From contig NZ_JANFNG010000004.1 in assembly GCF_024436035.1 (NCBI RefSeq), positions 124,001-188,000 of the forward strand: DNA of 64,000 bases, in the 5' to 3' direction. The notes under the pieces were generated by a model. The model saw only the letters and a list, made by a program, of their open reading frames with translations. It ran no database searches and was not told the DNA's origin. Shown here piece after piece: positions 38,761-46,967 of this stretch. Numbering within the stretch: the first letter of the stretch is position 1; each line of letters begins with the position of its first letter. The position numbers and the translations under genes were made by a program. The DNA is from Streptomyces humicola (GTDB lineage Bacteria > Actinomycetota > Actinomycetes > Streptomycetales > Streptomycetaceae).

Positions 38761-39489
38761 TCATCGCCGCCGCGTCGCGCGCGATCCCGTGGCGTGCGCT
38801 GAGCCGGGGCCCTCCGACACGCCGGCACCCAGGCCTGTGTCGTCGTGCGCCCACTCAAGGTGCGCATGCACGGCCACGACCCCGTCTACGGCTTCGCACA
38901 GACGCACCGCGACCGCGATGATGCTCCGGCGCTGCAGCCTCCCGCCGAGGGTCACCACGCCGTCGCGTACGTCCACGTGCACCATGGCCGGATCGGCCCA
39001 CAGCGCGTCGATGAAGACACCCTGCAGAATCTCCGCCGCGATGGCCTCGTCGTCCCGCAGGAAGACCCTCAGCAGGTCCGCACGGCTCACGATGCCGACG
39101 AGGCGTCCGTCGTCATCCAACACGGGCAGCCGTTTCACGTGATGGCGTTCCATCACCCGGGCCGCCTCCGGTACCGCCATTTCGGGGCGGGCCGTGAACA
39201 CTGGAGACGACATCACCGCCGCCGCCGTCTCGCCGCGCCCCTTCCACCGCTCCCCCGGCCGCAAGTACAGCCCACCGGGCGCGGTGTCCGGGCCAGGACG
39301 CAGCGACTCCTTCACCATCAGATCGGCCTCCGAGACGATCCCCAGCAGGCGGCGCTCCGCATCGACCACCGGCACGGCGGTGACGCCGTGCTCTGCGAGC
39401 ACAGCCACAACCACCTTGAACGGCACATCGGGGGCGACGGTGACCGGCGTGCGCGTCATGACCTCCTCCACCGTCCGATGCCTCACCAT
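38761..39489 (-). CDS. CBS-pair and BON domain protein
   Basis: This 242-aa protein starts MVRHRTVEEVMTRTPVTVAP. CBS1 ends GIVSEADLMVKESL; CBS2 spans AAAVMSSPVFTARPEMAVPE to HVKRLPVLDDDGRLVGIVSR; the BON domain contains VHVDVRDGVVTLGGRLQRR. ATG 39489 is preceded by GGAGG about ten bases away. It lies in the ADH-CBS-XRE-CBS-FDH operon, directly upstream of the formate dehydrogenase genes, so it may tune them to adenylate levels (inference). Confidence 0.88.
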   Translation of the reverse strand: MVRHRTVEEVMTRTPVTVAPDVPFKVVVAVLAEHGVTAVPVVDAERRLLGIVSEADLMVKESLRPGPDTAPGGLYLRPGERWKGRGETAAAVMSSPVFTARPEMAVPEAARVMERHHVKRLPVLDDDGRLVGIVSRADLLRVFLRDDEAIAAEILQGVFIDALWADPAMVHVDVRDGVVTLGGRLQRRSIIAVAVRLCEAVDGVVAVHAHLEWAHDDTGLGAGVSEGPGSAHATGSRATRRR

Positions 39490-39551
39490 CGCCACCAGCC
39501 CTCCTTCCATCGCCCAGCCCTTTTGCCCTCTTGCCCCTCGCACGCCGCGGG

Positions 39552-40238
39552 TCAGGTACCGACGCGGATCCGCCGCCCCGTGACCTTCAACGGGTTGATA
39601 CGGATCCATACGTCGCGTTCGCCGCCCGCCCAAGGCTTCGAATAGGCCTGTTCGTGCAGACGCCGCACCGACTCGGGATCGCTGACCTGCTCCGCCTCGC
39701 CTATGACGAGCACACTCCACCCCTGGCTGAGTGCCTCGTCGACGTGGTCCACCTCGAACGCGACTTCCCGCGTTGCCGCCACTGCGGGCGCGGCGTCGGG
39801 GGCTGTCCTGAAGACGATGGCGCCGTCGATGACCGAATAGTTGACGGGCAGGATCGCAGGGCCGGCAGCGGTGGTCACCGCCACCCTCCCGACCCCGTGC
39901 GTGGTCAGCCTGGCGCGGCACTCCTCGCGATCCATCTCGACTAGCTGCGGGTGATACCCCGCCCGGCCGGTGCCGGGCGGCAGATCGACTCCGCCACCGA
40001 GGAGTTCGGAGACGGTGGTATCCAACGCCCCGGCCAGTCGCAGGAGTGCGCCCATGTCCGAGTCGGCCGGCTGTTCTTCCACATAGCGCAGGTAGTTGGC
40101 CGCCATCCCGGCCCGCTCGGCTGTCTCCCCGCGGCTAAGACCGAGTTTCCTGCGCCGCTCGGCGACTCGCCGGCCGATGTCTCCTGGATTGAGGCGCGAT
40201 ACGCCCCTCGCCCCGCCCGGCGCCGCCTTCTCAGCCAT
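39552..40238 (-). CDS. XRE-type HTH fused to a flavin-binding PNPOx-like domain
   Basis: This 228-aa protein has an N-terminal HTH (IGRRVAERRRKLGLSRGETA, ERAGMAANYLRYVEEQPADS at about 15-65) and a C-terminal split-barrel pyridoxamine-oxidase-like domain (GVGRVAVTTAAGPAILPVNY, VAFEVDHVDEALSQGWSVLV), which in relatives binds FMN or F420. Such fusions may be redox-sensing regulators. ATG 40238 lies nine bases after AGGAAG; GTG 40241 is the alternative. It is 4-7 bp from the upstream CBS gene. Confidence 0.85.
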   Translation of the reverse strand: MAEKAAPGGARGVSRLNPGDIGRRVAERRRKLGLSRGETAERAGMAANYLRYVEEQPADSDMGALLRLAGALDTTVSELLGGGVDLPPGTGRAGYHPQLVEMDREECRARLTTHGVGRVAVTTAAGPAILPVNYSVIDGAIVFRTAPDAAPAVAATREVAFEVDHVDEALSQGWSVLVIGEAEQVSDPESVRRLHEQAYSKPWAGGERDVWIRINPLKVTGRRIRVGT

Positions 40239-40244
40239 CACAGT

Positions 40245-40946
40245 TCACTTCCTGCTGGCGCCAGTGCCGGCGGACGAGCGTGCGCCGCTCTCGTCGAGGT
40301 CGTCGCGCTCGTACTGCAGATGCTCCTCGACGCATACGACGCCGTCCACGCTCTGGCACAGCCGCAGCAGGACCGGGACCAGGCTGCGGCGGGCCACGCT
40401 GCCGCCGAGGGTGACCTGGCCGTTCTTCACCTCGACGTGGACCGCGAGGGGCGACTCCCTCAGCGTCCGCACAACGACGTCCTCGGTGATCTCGTCGCGG
40501 ATCGCGCTGTCCCGGCGCAGGAAGACGCGTAGCAGGTCGCTGCGGCTGACGATGCCCACCAGCCTGCCCATCTCATCGACCACGGGCAGCCGTTTGACGC
40601 CACGGTCCTGCATCTCGCGGGCGGCCTCGACCACGTTCCACTCCGGCCGCGCGCACACCACCGGGCTCGACATCAGGCCCTCGGCCGTCGTCGCCTCGGA
40701 CGCGGCGCGCTCATGGGGCTGTTGGGGCGTCGGGCTGATGCGGCCGGAGGGGTCGGGCCTGCCGGTTTCCTTTCGCAGCAGATCGGCCTCGGAGACGATG
40801 CCCACCGGCTGATCGCCGGCGTCCACGACAGGGACCGCGGTGATGTCGTGCTCGTCGAGCAGTTTGGCGATCTCCTTGAAAGGGGTGGTGCGGTGCACGC
40901 GCACCACCATGTGCGTCATGAGGTCTGCGACTGTCCGGTGACGCAT
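40245..40946 (-). CDS. CBS-pair and BON domain protein
   Basis: This 233-aa paralogue of the protein at 38761 opens MRHRTVADLMTHMVVRVHRT. CBS1 ends VGIVSEADLLRKET, CBS2 has AEGLMSSPVVCARPEWNVVE to GVKRLPVVDEMGRLVGIVSR, and BON has VHVEVKNGQVTLGGSVARRS. It follows the alcohol dehydrogenase stop by 12 bp and precedes the XRE protein by a few bases. It is close to the template from which the BON remnant at 23892 derives. Confidence 0.88.
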   Translation of the reverse strand: MRHRTVADLMTHMVVRVHRTTPFKEIAKLLDEHDITAVPVVDAGDQPVGIVSEADLLRKETGRPDPSGRISPTPQQPHERAASEATTAEGLMSSPVVCARPEWNVVEAAREMQDRGVKRLPVVDEMGRLVGIVSRSDLLRVFLRRDSAIRDEITEDVVVRTLRESPLAVHVEVKNGQVTLGGSVARRSLVPVLLRLCQSVDGVVCVEEHLQYERDDLDESGARSSAGTGASRK

Positions 40947-40958
40947 GAGCTGGTCCTT

Positions 40959-42029
40959 TCACGGCTGCGGCAGCAGTGATTCATGGCTTGGCTCCCGGTG
41001 GAGAGCGACTTTGAGCGCCGCTGTGTCGGCCGGGTGCGAGAAGACGTCGTAGGCGTCCTTGATCCGGTCGAACCCGAAGGCGTGGGTGACGAGCGAGGAG
41101 ACCTGCAGGCGCCCCGCGGCCACCATGCGCAACAGGTCCGGCGTGGAGTAGGTGTCGACGAGACCGGTGCTGATCGTCACGTCCTTGATCCACAGATCTT
41201 CCAGGTGCAGCGTCGCGGACCTGCCGTGCACACCAATGTTGGCGACCCGCCCGCCGGGCCGCACCACGCGCGTGCACAGCTCGAAGCTCTCCGGCACCCC
41301 GACGGCCTCGATCGCCACATCCGCCCCGAGACCGTCCGTCAGATCATCGACCAGCTGCTCCGGTCCCTGGGCCGCGTCCGCCACGACATCGGCACCGAGC
41401 TGTTTGGCCGCCTCCATCCGGGCGGGAGCCAGATCAACCGCGACAATCCTGCCCGGCGAGTACAGCTGCGCCGTCAGGATCGCGGCGAGACCGATGGGAC
41501 CGGCACCGACCACGACGACCGTGTCACCCGGCCGTACGCCGCCCTTGAGGACGCCCACCTCGTAGGCGGTGGGCAGGATGTCGGCCAGCAGGACCGCGGC
41601 CTCATCCCCCATCCCTCCCATCAGCGGGTACGTGGACATCTCCGCAAACGGCACCCGCACGTACTCCGCCTGCGTCCCGTTGATCAGATGCCCGAGTACC
41701 CACCCTCCGCCGCCGCGGCACTGGCCGTACATCGCCTGGCGGCAGAAGCGGCAGCGGCCACAGGCCGAGATGCAGGAGACCAATACGCGATCCCCGGGCC
41801 GGATCGCCCGTACGCCACCCCCGACCTCGACCACCTCGCCGACGGCCTCATGCCCCAGCACCGTACCCGGCCTGACCTCGGGCACGTCCCCTTCGAGAAT
41901 GTGCAGGTCCGTGCCACAGATCGTGGTCGTGTCAACACGCACGATCGCATCGGCGGCATCCTCGATCCCGGGATCCGGCGCCGTGTCCCATGAGGACTCC
42001 CCGGGACCGTGGTAGACCAGTGCTCGCAT
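40959..42029 (-). CDS. Zinc-dependent alcohol dehydrogenase family protein
   Basis: This 356-aa medium-chain dehydrogenase has catalytic-zinc residues TTICGTDLHILEGDVP (Cys) and GHEAVGEVVEVG (His-Glu). The structural zinc cluster is CGRCRFCRQAMYGQC, and the Rossmann motif is VVVVGAGPIGLAAILTAQLY. It would oxidise an alcohol or reduce an aldehyde with NAD(P). ATG 42029 follows GGAGGAG. It is first in the probable operon with CBS, XRE and formate dehydrogenase genes, which suggests alcohol and formate oxidation under shared control. Confidence 0.92.
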   Translation of the reverse strand: MRALVYHGPGESSWDTAPDPGIEDAADAIVRVDTTTICGTDLHILEGDVPEVRPGTVLGHEAVGEVVEVGGGVRAIRPGDRVLVSCISACGRCRFCRQAMYGQCRGGGGWVLGHLINGTQAEYVRVPFAEMSTYPLMGGMGDEAAVLLADILPTAYEVGVLKGGVRPGDTVVVVGAGPIGLAAILTAQLYSPGRIVAVDLAPARMEAAKQLGADVVADAAQGPEQLVDDLTDGLGADVAIEAVGVPESFELCTRVVRPGGRVANIGVHGRSATLHLEDLWIKDVTISTGLVDTYSTPDLLRMVAAGRLQVSSLVTHAFGFDRIKDAYDVFSHPADTAALKVALHREPSHESLLPQP

Positions 42030-42114
42030 GCCCCACTCCTCCGTCGTCGCACCACTCACCTCCACCGTGGACCGCATGCGACAGCGCGCATAGGGACAGC
42101 CGGAACTCCACACA

Positions 42115-42128
42115 GGGCCCAAGGGCCC
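42115..42128 (-). promoter_or_regulatory. DevR/DosR-like palindrome upstream of the ADH-FDH operon
   Basis: GGGCCCAAGGGCCC is a near-perfect palindrome 86-99 bp upstream of the start at 42029 and the last GGGnC-N4-GnCCC site of the island. It is close to the transposase remnant that bounds the island. Confidence 0.6.
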
Positions 42129-42184
42129 TAACCGAGCGCCGGATCCCGTCGGGTCACTGAACGGCGTCGTCGGGCGACCTCGTC

Positions 42185-42553
42185 ATGCGAACGGCGAGGC
42201 ACTTGCTCCTTCCGCTGGTACCACCTGGCGAGACCCTCTGCCGTCACGGCGATCACCAGCACCACGTCCTCGTGGGCACCACCACCGCCGCGGGTGAACG
42301 ACGCACCGGCGAAAGCGACGAGGAACGCGGCTTCAACCGCGCCGAACACCTCCAGCAGATCCCCGACGGCACCGCCATCCAGGAAGACATCTACCAAGGG
42401 CGCAACGACGCCGAATCAACGAACACACAGCTCGACGCCTCCCTCTGGAACCGTCGCATGATCGCCTTCGGCGCCGAAGCCCAAAGGCTGGTCATGCTCG
42501 GCTTCGCCCTCTCCCAGAACGCCACGAGCGCCCGCATCCACGAACAGCGGTAG
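42185..42553 (+). pseudogene. Transposase C-terminal remnant
   Basis: The C-terminal 60 residues (QEDIYQGRNDAESTNTQLDA, SLWNRRMIAFGAEAQRLVML, GFALSQNATSARIHEQR) resemble the end of IS1182-like transposases (RNDAES..NxxLD...LWxRR). Upstream residues look frameshifted (GFNRAEHLQQIPDGT is still readable). No IS ends are seen. The flanks 42030-42184 and 42554-42767 hold only the palindrome and tRNA promoter region. Confidence 0.5.
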
Positions 42554-42767
42554 CGAGATACCCGGACTCTCACACAGAAACCAGACGATCACTCACCGTA
42601 GTCCGCTCACTCACCCGCCTCACATCCGCTAACCTGTCGGGCGAGCACCTCGCAAGCACCGGGCACCCCAGCGCGCCCGCGCTGCCTGAGAGTGCTGCTC
42701 GCAAGGCTTGCCAGGTCCTTGGCGAGAGGCGTTCCGCGCATTTTCATCAAGGATTCCACCAAGCCCC

Positions 42768-42840
42768 GCCTCAGTAGCTCAGGGGATAGAGCACCGCTCT
42801 CCTAAAGCGGGTGTCGCAGGTTCGAATCCTGCCTGGGGCA
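42768..42840 (+). tRNA. tRNA-Arg (anticodon CCT)
   Basis: This is a 73-nt cloverleaf. The acceptor GCCTCAG pairs with CTGGGGC (one T-G pair), the D arm has AGCTCAGGGG, the anticodon stem-loop is CCGCT-CTCCTAA-AGCGG with CCT at 42801-42803, and the T arm is GCAGG-TTCGAAT-CCTGC. No CCA is encoded. Its 3' half is the typical attB for actinomycete integrative elements, and an integrase remnant begins 70 bp downstream. Confidence 0.96.
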
Positions 42841-42858
42841 CAGCCTCTGACCAGGGAA

Positions 42859-42888
42859 AAGCCCCGGACCGTGATCGGTCCGGGGCTT
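42859..42888 (+). terminator. Terminator of tRNA-Arg
   Basis: A perfect 12-bp stem (AAGCCCCGGACC / GGTCCGGGGCTT) with a 6-base loop GTGATC lies 18 bp after the tRNA. An A-run precedes it, so on the minus strand a T-run would follow; it could also stop the integrase remnant. Confidence 0.85.
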
Positions 42889-42912
42889 GTCCGTGCCAGA
42901 TGACATCTGCAC

Positions 42913-43500
42913 TCACATCGACGAGGGCCGGTCACCAGCAGGCGGGCGGCGCCTGAGCAACCGGTCCATGTGGCTGATCGGCTCATGCTGGGTGTACTGG
43001 ACGACGTGGGTGTACACGTCCGCGGTGATGCTGATCTGGCTGTGTCCGAGGATCTCCATCACGACGCGCGGAGCGACCCCAGCGGTAGTCAGCAGGGTGG
43101 CGCAGCCGTGGCGGGCGTCGTGCAGACGGGTCACCCGGAGCCCGCGCTCTTGGCCACGCGGGTGAACGCCCGGTAGAGATTCGACTTACGCCTTCACTAC
43201 CCCGACCGGTCGTCCAACCGAGCCGCGGCGTGCGACTCGTACTTGCCCAACGTGCTCAACTTCCGGCGCGGCTGAACGACATGCTCCAGCCAGTACGGCA
43301 GCCACTCGGCGCTTCGCCGAACGAGTCGGGACCGGAATGCCGTTCGCCGCGTTTTCGAGCAGTTCACGCCACTTGGCGTCGCACTCCGCCCACGTCTTCC
43401 CGCACGCGAACTTGCGGGCCCGCGTGCCGTCCGGCTGAAGGACGTGAACGGCGGCCTGGTACCGGCCGTGCTTGCGCTTGGTGATCGGTTGTGGGCAGGC
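42913..43500 (-). pseudogene. Tyrosine recombinase (phage/AICE-type integrase) remnant
   Basis: Three pieces of one integrase are readable in different frames: the N-terminal KHGRYQAAVHVLQPDGTRAR and KTWAECDAKWRELLENAANG (43300-43485), the SAM-like LPYWLEHVVQPRRKLSTLGK (about 43230-43310), and the C-terminal catalytic end LHDARHGCATLLTTAG plus EILGHSQISITADVYTHVV (42930-43125). The segment with the first catalytic Arg is deleted. It points at the tRNA 3' end, the normal place for an integrase of a tRNA-integrated element. Confidence 0.75.
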
Positions 43501-44059
43501 AAGTAGCCAGCCCGAATCGCGGCCAGCGTACGGGCCCCGATCTCTCGCGCCACGGCAGCTCCAGCCCAAAGCGGCTCCACACCGTCCGCGCGGTGGGCGC
43601 GCGGCGCTCGCCGCCTTGGTGGTCCGCGGTCTGGTCCGGCGGCCGGCTCGCGCTCGTTTCCGCAGTTGTGGCGGCAGATGCGGCCGCGGTGGCGGCGGCG
43701 GCGCGGCTCATCGCCGTTCGCAGCGCGGCCGTCGTCGCCTGGGCATCCGGAAGCGAGGCGGCAATGCGGGCATACGGTGATGGCTCGTGCAGGTCGGCGA
43801 AGGCGACCGTGCCGTGGCGTGGGCGCATGGCGAAGAAGTCCTGCCCGTCGCGGTGCCGCCACACGCCCAGGTACAGCGTGCCGGGGATGAACAGGCCCCG
43901 TTCCGGGACACCACGCAGGACGCGCCACCAGTCCGGCTGGATGGCCACCTTTCCCACCGCGATCAGCGGCACCCGCACTTCGCGCCGCTGGGCGGCGATC
44001 CTCTCCCACCACGACAGCTGAACCAGCAGATCTTGGCCATCGAGCTTCAGCCGAGCCAT
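43364..44059 (-). CDS. Hypothetical protein (PH-like N-terminal domain), aberrant C-terminus
   Basis: ATG 44059 (GGAGG eight bases upstream) opens MARLKLDGQDLLVQLSWWER, then VRVPLIAVGKVAIQPDWWRV, GVPERGLFIPGTLYLGVWRH and DFFAMRPRHGTVAFADLHEP. This beta-rich pattern of about 115 residues is common in actinobacterial hypothetical proteins and resembles a PH-type fold. After about residue 140 the frame becomes Ala/Arg-rich and runs antisense-like through the integrase fragment in a different frame, so the natural C-terminus was probably lost. Confidence 0.55.
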   Translation of the reverse strand: MARLKLDGQDLLVQLSWWERIAAQRREVRVPLIAVGKVAIQPDWWRVLRGVPERGLFIPGTLYLGVWRHRDGQDFFAMRPRHGTVAFADLHEPSPYARIAASLPDAQATTAALRTAMSRAAAATAAASAATTAETSASRPPDQTADHQGGERRAPTARTVWSRFGLELPWRERSGPVRWPRFGLATCLPTTDHQAQARPVPGRRSRPSAGRHAGPQVRVREDVGGVRRQVA

Positions 44060-44164
44060 GGCTTCCACCTCCTTCCTCCTGCCTACGTCCCTGCGGAGAT
44101 CGCGACCGGATACGGGTGCCGGGTCGTGGCGCCCGTGCCGATGCCCCGGGGCAGTGCGTGCTCG

Positions 44165-44446
44165 TCAGTCGGACGGGGCGGGTACGGCCGCGGCGGGTTG
44201 GATTGACGGGTGCGGAAGAGGACGGCGCTCGACGAGTCGGCCCACCGAGCGCCGGCCGCACTGCGGACAGGGCCAGGCGCCCACGGGGGTGTAGGGGGAG
44301 GGCGTAGGGATGCCGTTGTGGGTGAAGGACTCCCGGTCCCGTCCATGGTCATCCTTGGAGAGCTGAACGTCGTAGTCGATGGTCCATCGGTGCCAGCAGT
44401 GGCCACAGGTGAACTCGGCACGCTCCATGGCATGTTCGGTGATCAT
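44165..44446 (-). CDS. Small zinc-ribbon protein
   Basis: This 93-aa protein has two zinc-knuckle pairs, CGHCWHRW near residue 14 and CPQCGRRSVG near residue 61. Between them is an acidic segment (YDVQLSKDDHGRDRESFTHN). It opens MITEHAMERAEF. Similar small proteins occur near stress genes in Streptomyces; function unknown. ATG 44446 has GGGGAG eight bases upstream; a GTG nine bases earlier is less likely. Confidence 0.7.
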   Translation of the reverse strand: MITEHAMERAEFTCGHCWHRWTIDYDVQLSKDDHGRDRESFTHNGIPTPSPYTPVGAWPCPQCGRRSVGRLVERRPLPHPSIQPAAAVPAPSD

Positions 44447-44625
44447 CGTCTCCACTCCCCTTCTGCTTCCCTCGGCCGCTCGAGCCGCAGCCGGTACAGG
44501 CCCTGGAGGTGAGCTCGTGCACCCGAAGATCCACGGGGTGCGTGACCGGCGGCGCGTCTCTTCGCCGGGTCGCCGGCTGTCGTACCGGCTACGGCCGCGT
44601 CTTTGCCGGTGCGCGTCGAGCCACA

Positions 44626-44663
44626 GGCCCCGGGCCGGACGAACGGGACCGCGGCCCGGGGCC
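44626..44663 (-). terminator. Hairpin downstream of hsp20
   Basis: GGCCCCGGGCC (44626-44636) pairs with GGCCCGGGGCC (44653-44663) across a 16-nt loop, starting 15 bp past the hsp20 stop on the minus strand. Confidence 0.6.
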
Positions 44664-44677
44664 CTTCGGCGGCGCCG

Positions 44678-45097
44678 TCAGCCGGTCAGCTGCTTGTGCC
44701 CGTTGCTGCTGATCTCGATCTTGCGCGGCTTGGCCGCCTCGGCCACGGGGATTCGCACCGTCAGCACGCCGGCGTCGTAGCCTGCCTCGATCTTGTCCAG
44801 GTCGAGGGTCTCGCTGAGGAACAGCTGCCGGCTGAAGGTGCCATACGGCCTTTCGGCCACCAGGATCTCCCGGTCCGCGGCCTGCGGGGCCGGGCGTTCG
44901 GCCCGCACCGTCAGCACGTTCTGCTCAACGTGCAGGTCGATGCTCTCGGGGTCGATGCCGGGCAGGTCGAAATGGACCAGGAAGCAGCCGTCCGCCTCGT
45001 AGGCGTCCATGGGCATGGCCGACGGCTGGGCCATCGTGCCGACCATCTGCTGGGTCAGCCGGTCGAGTTCACGGAAGGGGTCTGTACGCATCAGCAT
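44678..45097 (-). CDS. Small heat shock protein, Hsp20/alpha-crystallin family
   Basis: This 139-aa holdase chaperone opens MLMRTDPFRELDRLTQQMVG. The alpha-crystallin domain runs from DGCFLVHFDLPGIDPESIDL through VLTVRAERP, and a dimerisation loop (YGTFSRQLFLSETLDLDKIE) precedes AGYDAGVLTVRIPVAEAAKP. The C-terminal IxI-type motif is IEI (RKIEISSNG). ATG 45097 has AAAGGAG ten bases upstream. The frame is open upstream to ATG 45190 (MPDAEVYALIEAAHCKGLAA), which also has AGGAGG, so a 31-residue longer form is possible. No CIRCE or HAIR box is seen. Confidence 0.92.
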   Translation of the reverse strand: MLMRTDPFRELDRLTQQMVGTMAQPSAMPMDAYEADGCFLVHFDLPGIDPESIDLHVEQNVLTVRAERPAPQAADREILVAERPYGTFSRQLFLSETLDLDKIEAGYDAGVLTVRIPVAEAAKPRKIEISSNGHKQLTG

Positions 45098-45190
45098 CGC
45101 GGTCACACTCCTTTCGGACAGTGACAGGGCCGCTGCGAGGCCCTTGCAATGTGCTGCCTCTATCAGTGCATATACCTCGGCATCGGGCAT

Positions 45191-45770
45191 ATTGACAACA
45201 GTCCTCCTGATTTTTATCCAGGTACGTGAGGGATCGCCTCTGCAGGGCGCGGCGACCGGCGCTCGGGAGGAGGTGAGGACGACGCCGGGACCGCGACTCC
45301 CGCCCGTGATGATCGAACGCGTGCAACAGCCCCGGACACGTCCATACCCCCGGAGAGGACACGTCGCGTTCTGCAGCCCTCCCCACCGGATGAGAGGTGC
45401 CCCCGTTCTCGGGGCCAACCACTCCTGGCGAACCAGCCCGTTCGGACATGGCCGACGGCCGGAGCCCGAAGTCCCAGAGACCTCGGAGATCGCGGAATCC
45501 CCTGGGAGCACATCGGCCCATACGCGTTGGGAGACGAGCCGTGCGTTGTCACCTGTCCTTCCGGCGAGCTACACAGTTCGCGTGGGGCATCGCAGGAACG
45601 CGTCCGCATCGGGACTGCGGCCGCGTGGCGATGGGTTGACCCGCGATGCTCGCGGGCGACAGCCCGCCCAGCGGTAGCCAGCCGGGACCGGGAACAGGTC
45701 CAGCGCCTTGCCGATCAGGCCGGCGGCGAACTGCAACGGGAGGGCTCCGGCAGATAGTCGTCACCGAGCC
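45191..45770. other. Intergenic stretch without supported gene
   Basis: About 580 bp between hsp20 and the phosphatase. The minus strand near 45680-45750 reads LQFAAGLIGKALDLFPVPAG, which looks coding, but no start, frame continuity or family can be supported. AT-richer sequence at 45160-45230 is probably the hsp20 promoter and leader. Confidence 0.3.
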
Positions 45771-46967
45771 TCAGGGATCGGGCGGCTGCCACTCAACCAT
45801 CAGGATCGTGGCATCGTCACTGAGTCGGCTGTGCCGGTGATCGAGGATGGCGTGGATGAGCAGGCGGAGCACCTCCGCGGCGGTCTGCCCGGCCGCGGTT
45901 GAACGGATGATGTAGTCGGTGAAGCGTTCCAGCCCGAATTCCTCGCCGCCCTCGTTGCGCGACTCCACGACCCCGTCGGTGTAGAGCAGGATCCGGTCAC
46001 CCGGTTCGAGGTGTGTCTCGTGCACCTGAGGCGGTGCGGCGGTCAGGCCGGCGGGCAGACAACCCAGCGGGGGCTCGGCATCTCGCTCCAGGGCTTTGTG
46101 CAGCAGGCGGTCGCGACGGATGAGCAGAGGCGGCGGGTGGCCGCAGTTGCACCAGCGCAGCACACCGGAGGGCATGTGCAGCTGGGTGAAGATGCCCGTG
46201 CAGAACTGCTCCGGAAGCCACTTCGCCAGTGCCTGGTCGACGGTGCCCACGAGTTCGGTCAGATCTGCGCCCTTGCGCCGCGCGTTGCGGCAGCCCGCCA
46301 TGGCCACCGAGGTGGCGATGCCGGACGCCAGGTCGTGACCCATGCCATCGAGGATCGTGGCATGCAAGAGATCCTTGGTGAAGGAATGGTCGAAGGCGTC
46401 GCCGCCCAGGTTGTACGCGGGCTCCAGAACAGCGGTTGACACCACCCGGCCGGTACCGATCGAGCGCGGAGGGAGAAAAGCCCTCACCATCTCAGTGTGC
46501 AGTTGCATCGGACGGGACCGCATGCGCTGCGCGATGGTGTCGCTGTAAGCGCGTTTGGACGTGATCACCAGGGCGAGGACTGACGCCATCGTCTGGCAGC
46601 GCCACAGCTTGAGCCCGTCGAGGGTCTCGGTCTGGATTTCCAAGACGCCAAGCCGCTCCGCGCCGTCGATCAGCGGCAGCCAAAGGGTCAGCCCGCCGGA
46701 CTCCTGTCCCTCCACCCGCAACGAGTCGGTGCGGTACGCCCACCCGGCTATGGACGCGTCGACCTCCAGGTCCGGCTCGCCCTCGATCAGCGGCAGCAGC
46801 CGCCTCTGCTGGAGATCGACCAGGTAGACGACGGCCTGGCCCACGCCCATGTCCTCGGCATACCGGTTCAGCACCCTCGAGAGTTCTGCAGGTGAGGCCT
46901 GCTGGGCAGCCCTGAGCAGCTCTACCAGTGGTCGCTCACCTGCCCCGGACGGCAGACCCTTAGACAC
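45771..46967 (-). CDS. PP2C-family (SpoIIE) serine phosphatase with GAF-like domain
   Basis: This 398-aa protein has an N-terminal GAF-like sensor (about 25-150; MGVGQAVVYLVDLQQRRLLP) and a SpoIIE phosphatase domain (about 165-395): LEPAYNLGGDAFDHSF, ATILDGMGHDLASGIATSVA, WCNCGHPPPLLI, RILLYTDGVVESRN and SDDATILMVEW, with metal-binding Asp residues kept. Such enzymes dephosphorylate anti-anti-sigma factors. The start is GTG 46967 with a weak ribosome site (GAGATGATC). No kinase or antagonist is adjacent. Confidence 0.9.
   Translation of the reverse strand: MSKGLPSGAGERPLVELLRAAQQASPAELSRVLNRYAEDMGVGQAVVYLVDLQQRRLLPLIEGEPDLEVDASIAGWAYRTDSLRVEGQESGGLTLWLPLIDGAERLGVLEIQTETLDGLKLWRCQTMASVLALVITSKRAYSDTIAQRMRSRPMQLHTEMVRAFLPPRSIGTGRVVSTAVLEPAYNLGGDAFDHSFTKDLLHATILDGMGHDLASGIATSVAMAGCRNARRKGADLTELVGTVDQALAKWLPEQFCTGIFTQLHMPSGVLRWCNCGHPPPLLIRRDRLLHKALERDAEPPLGCLPAGLTAAPPQVHETHLEPGDRILLYTDGVVESRNEGGEEFGLERFTDYIIRSTAAGQTAAEVLRLLIHAILDHRHSRLSDDATILMVEWQPPDP

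Noticed and set aside
42771-42986. Small minus-strand frame crossing the tRNA (contains GRIRTCDTRFRRAVLYPLSY)
   Set aside because: Classic spurious translation of the reverse complement of a tRNA.
44648-44665. GGGACCGCGGCCCG as a further DevR-like box
   Set aside because: Spacing does not fit GGGnC-N4-GnCCC and it forms part of the hsp20 terminator hairpin.
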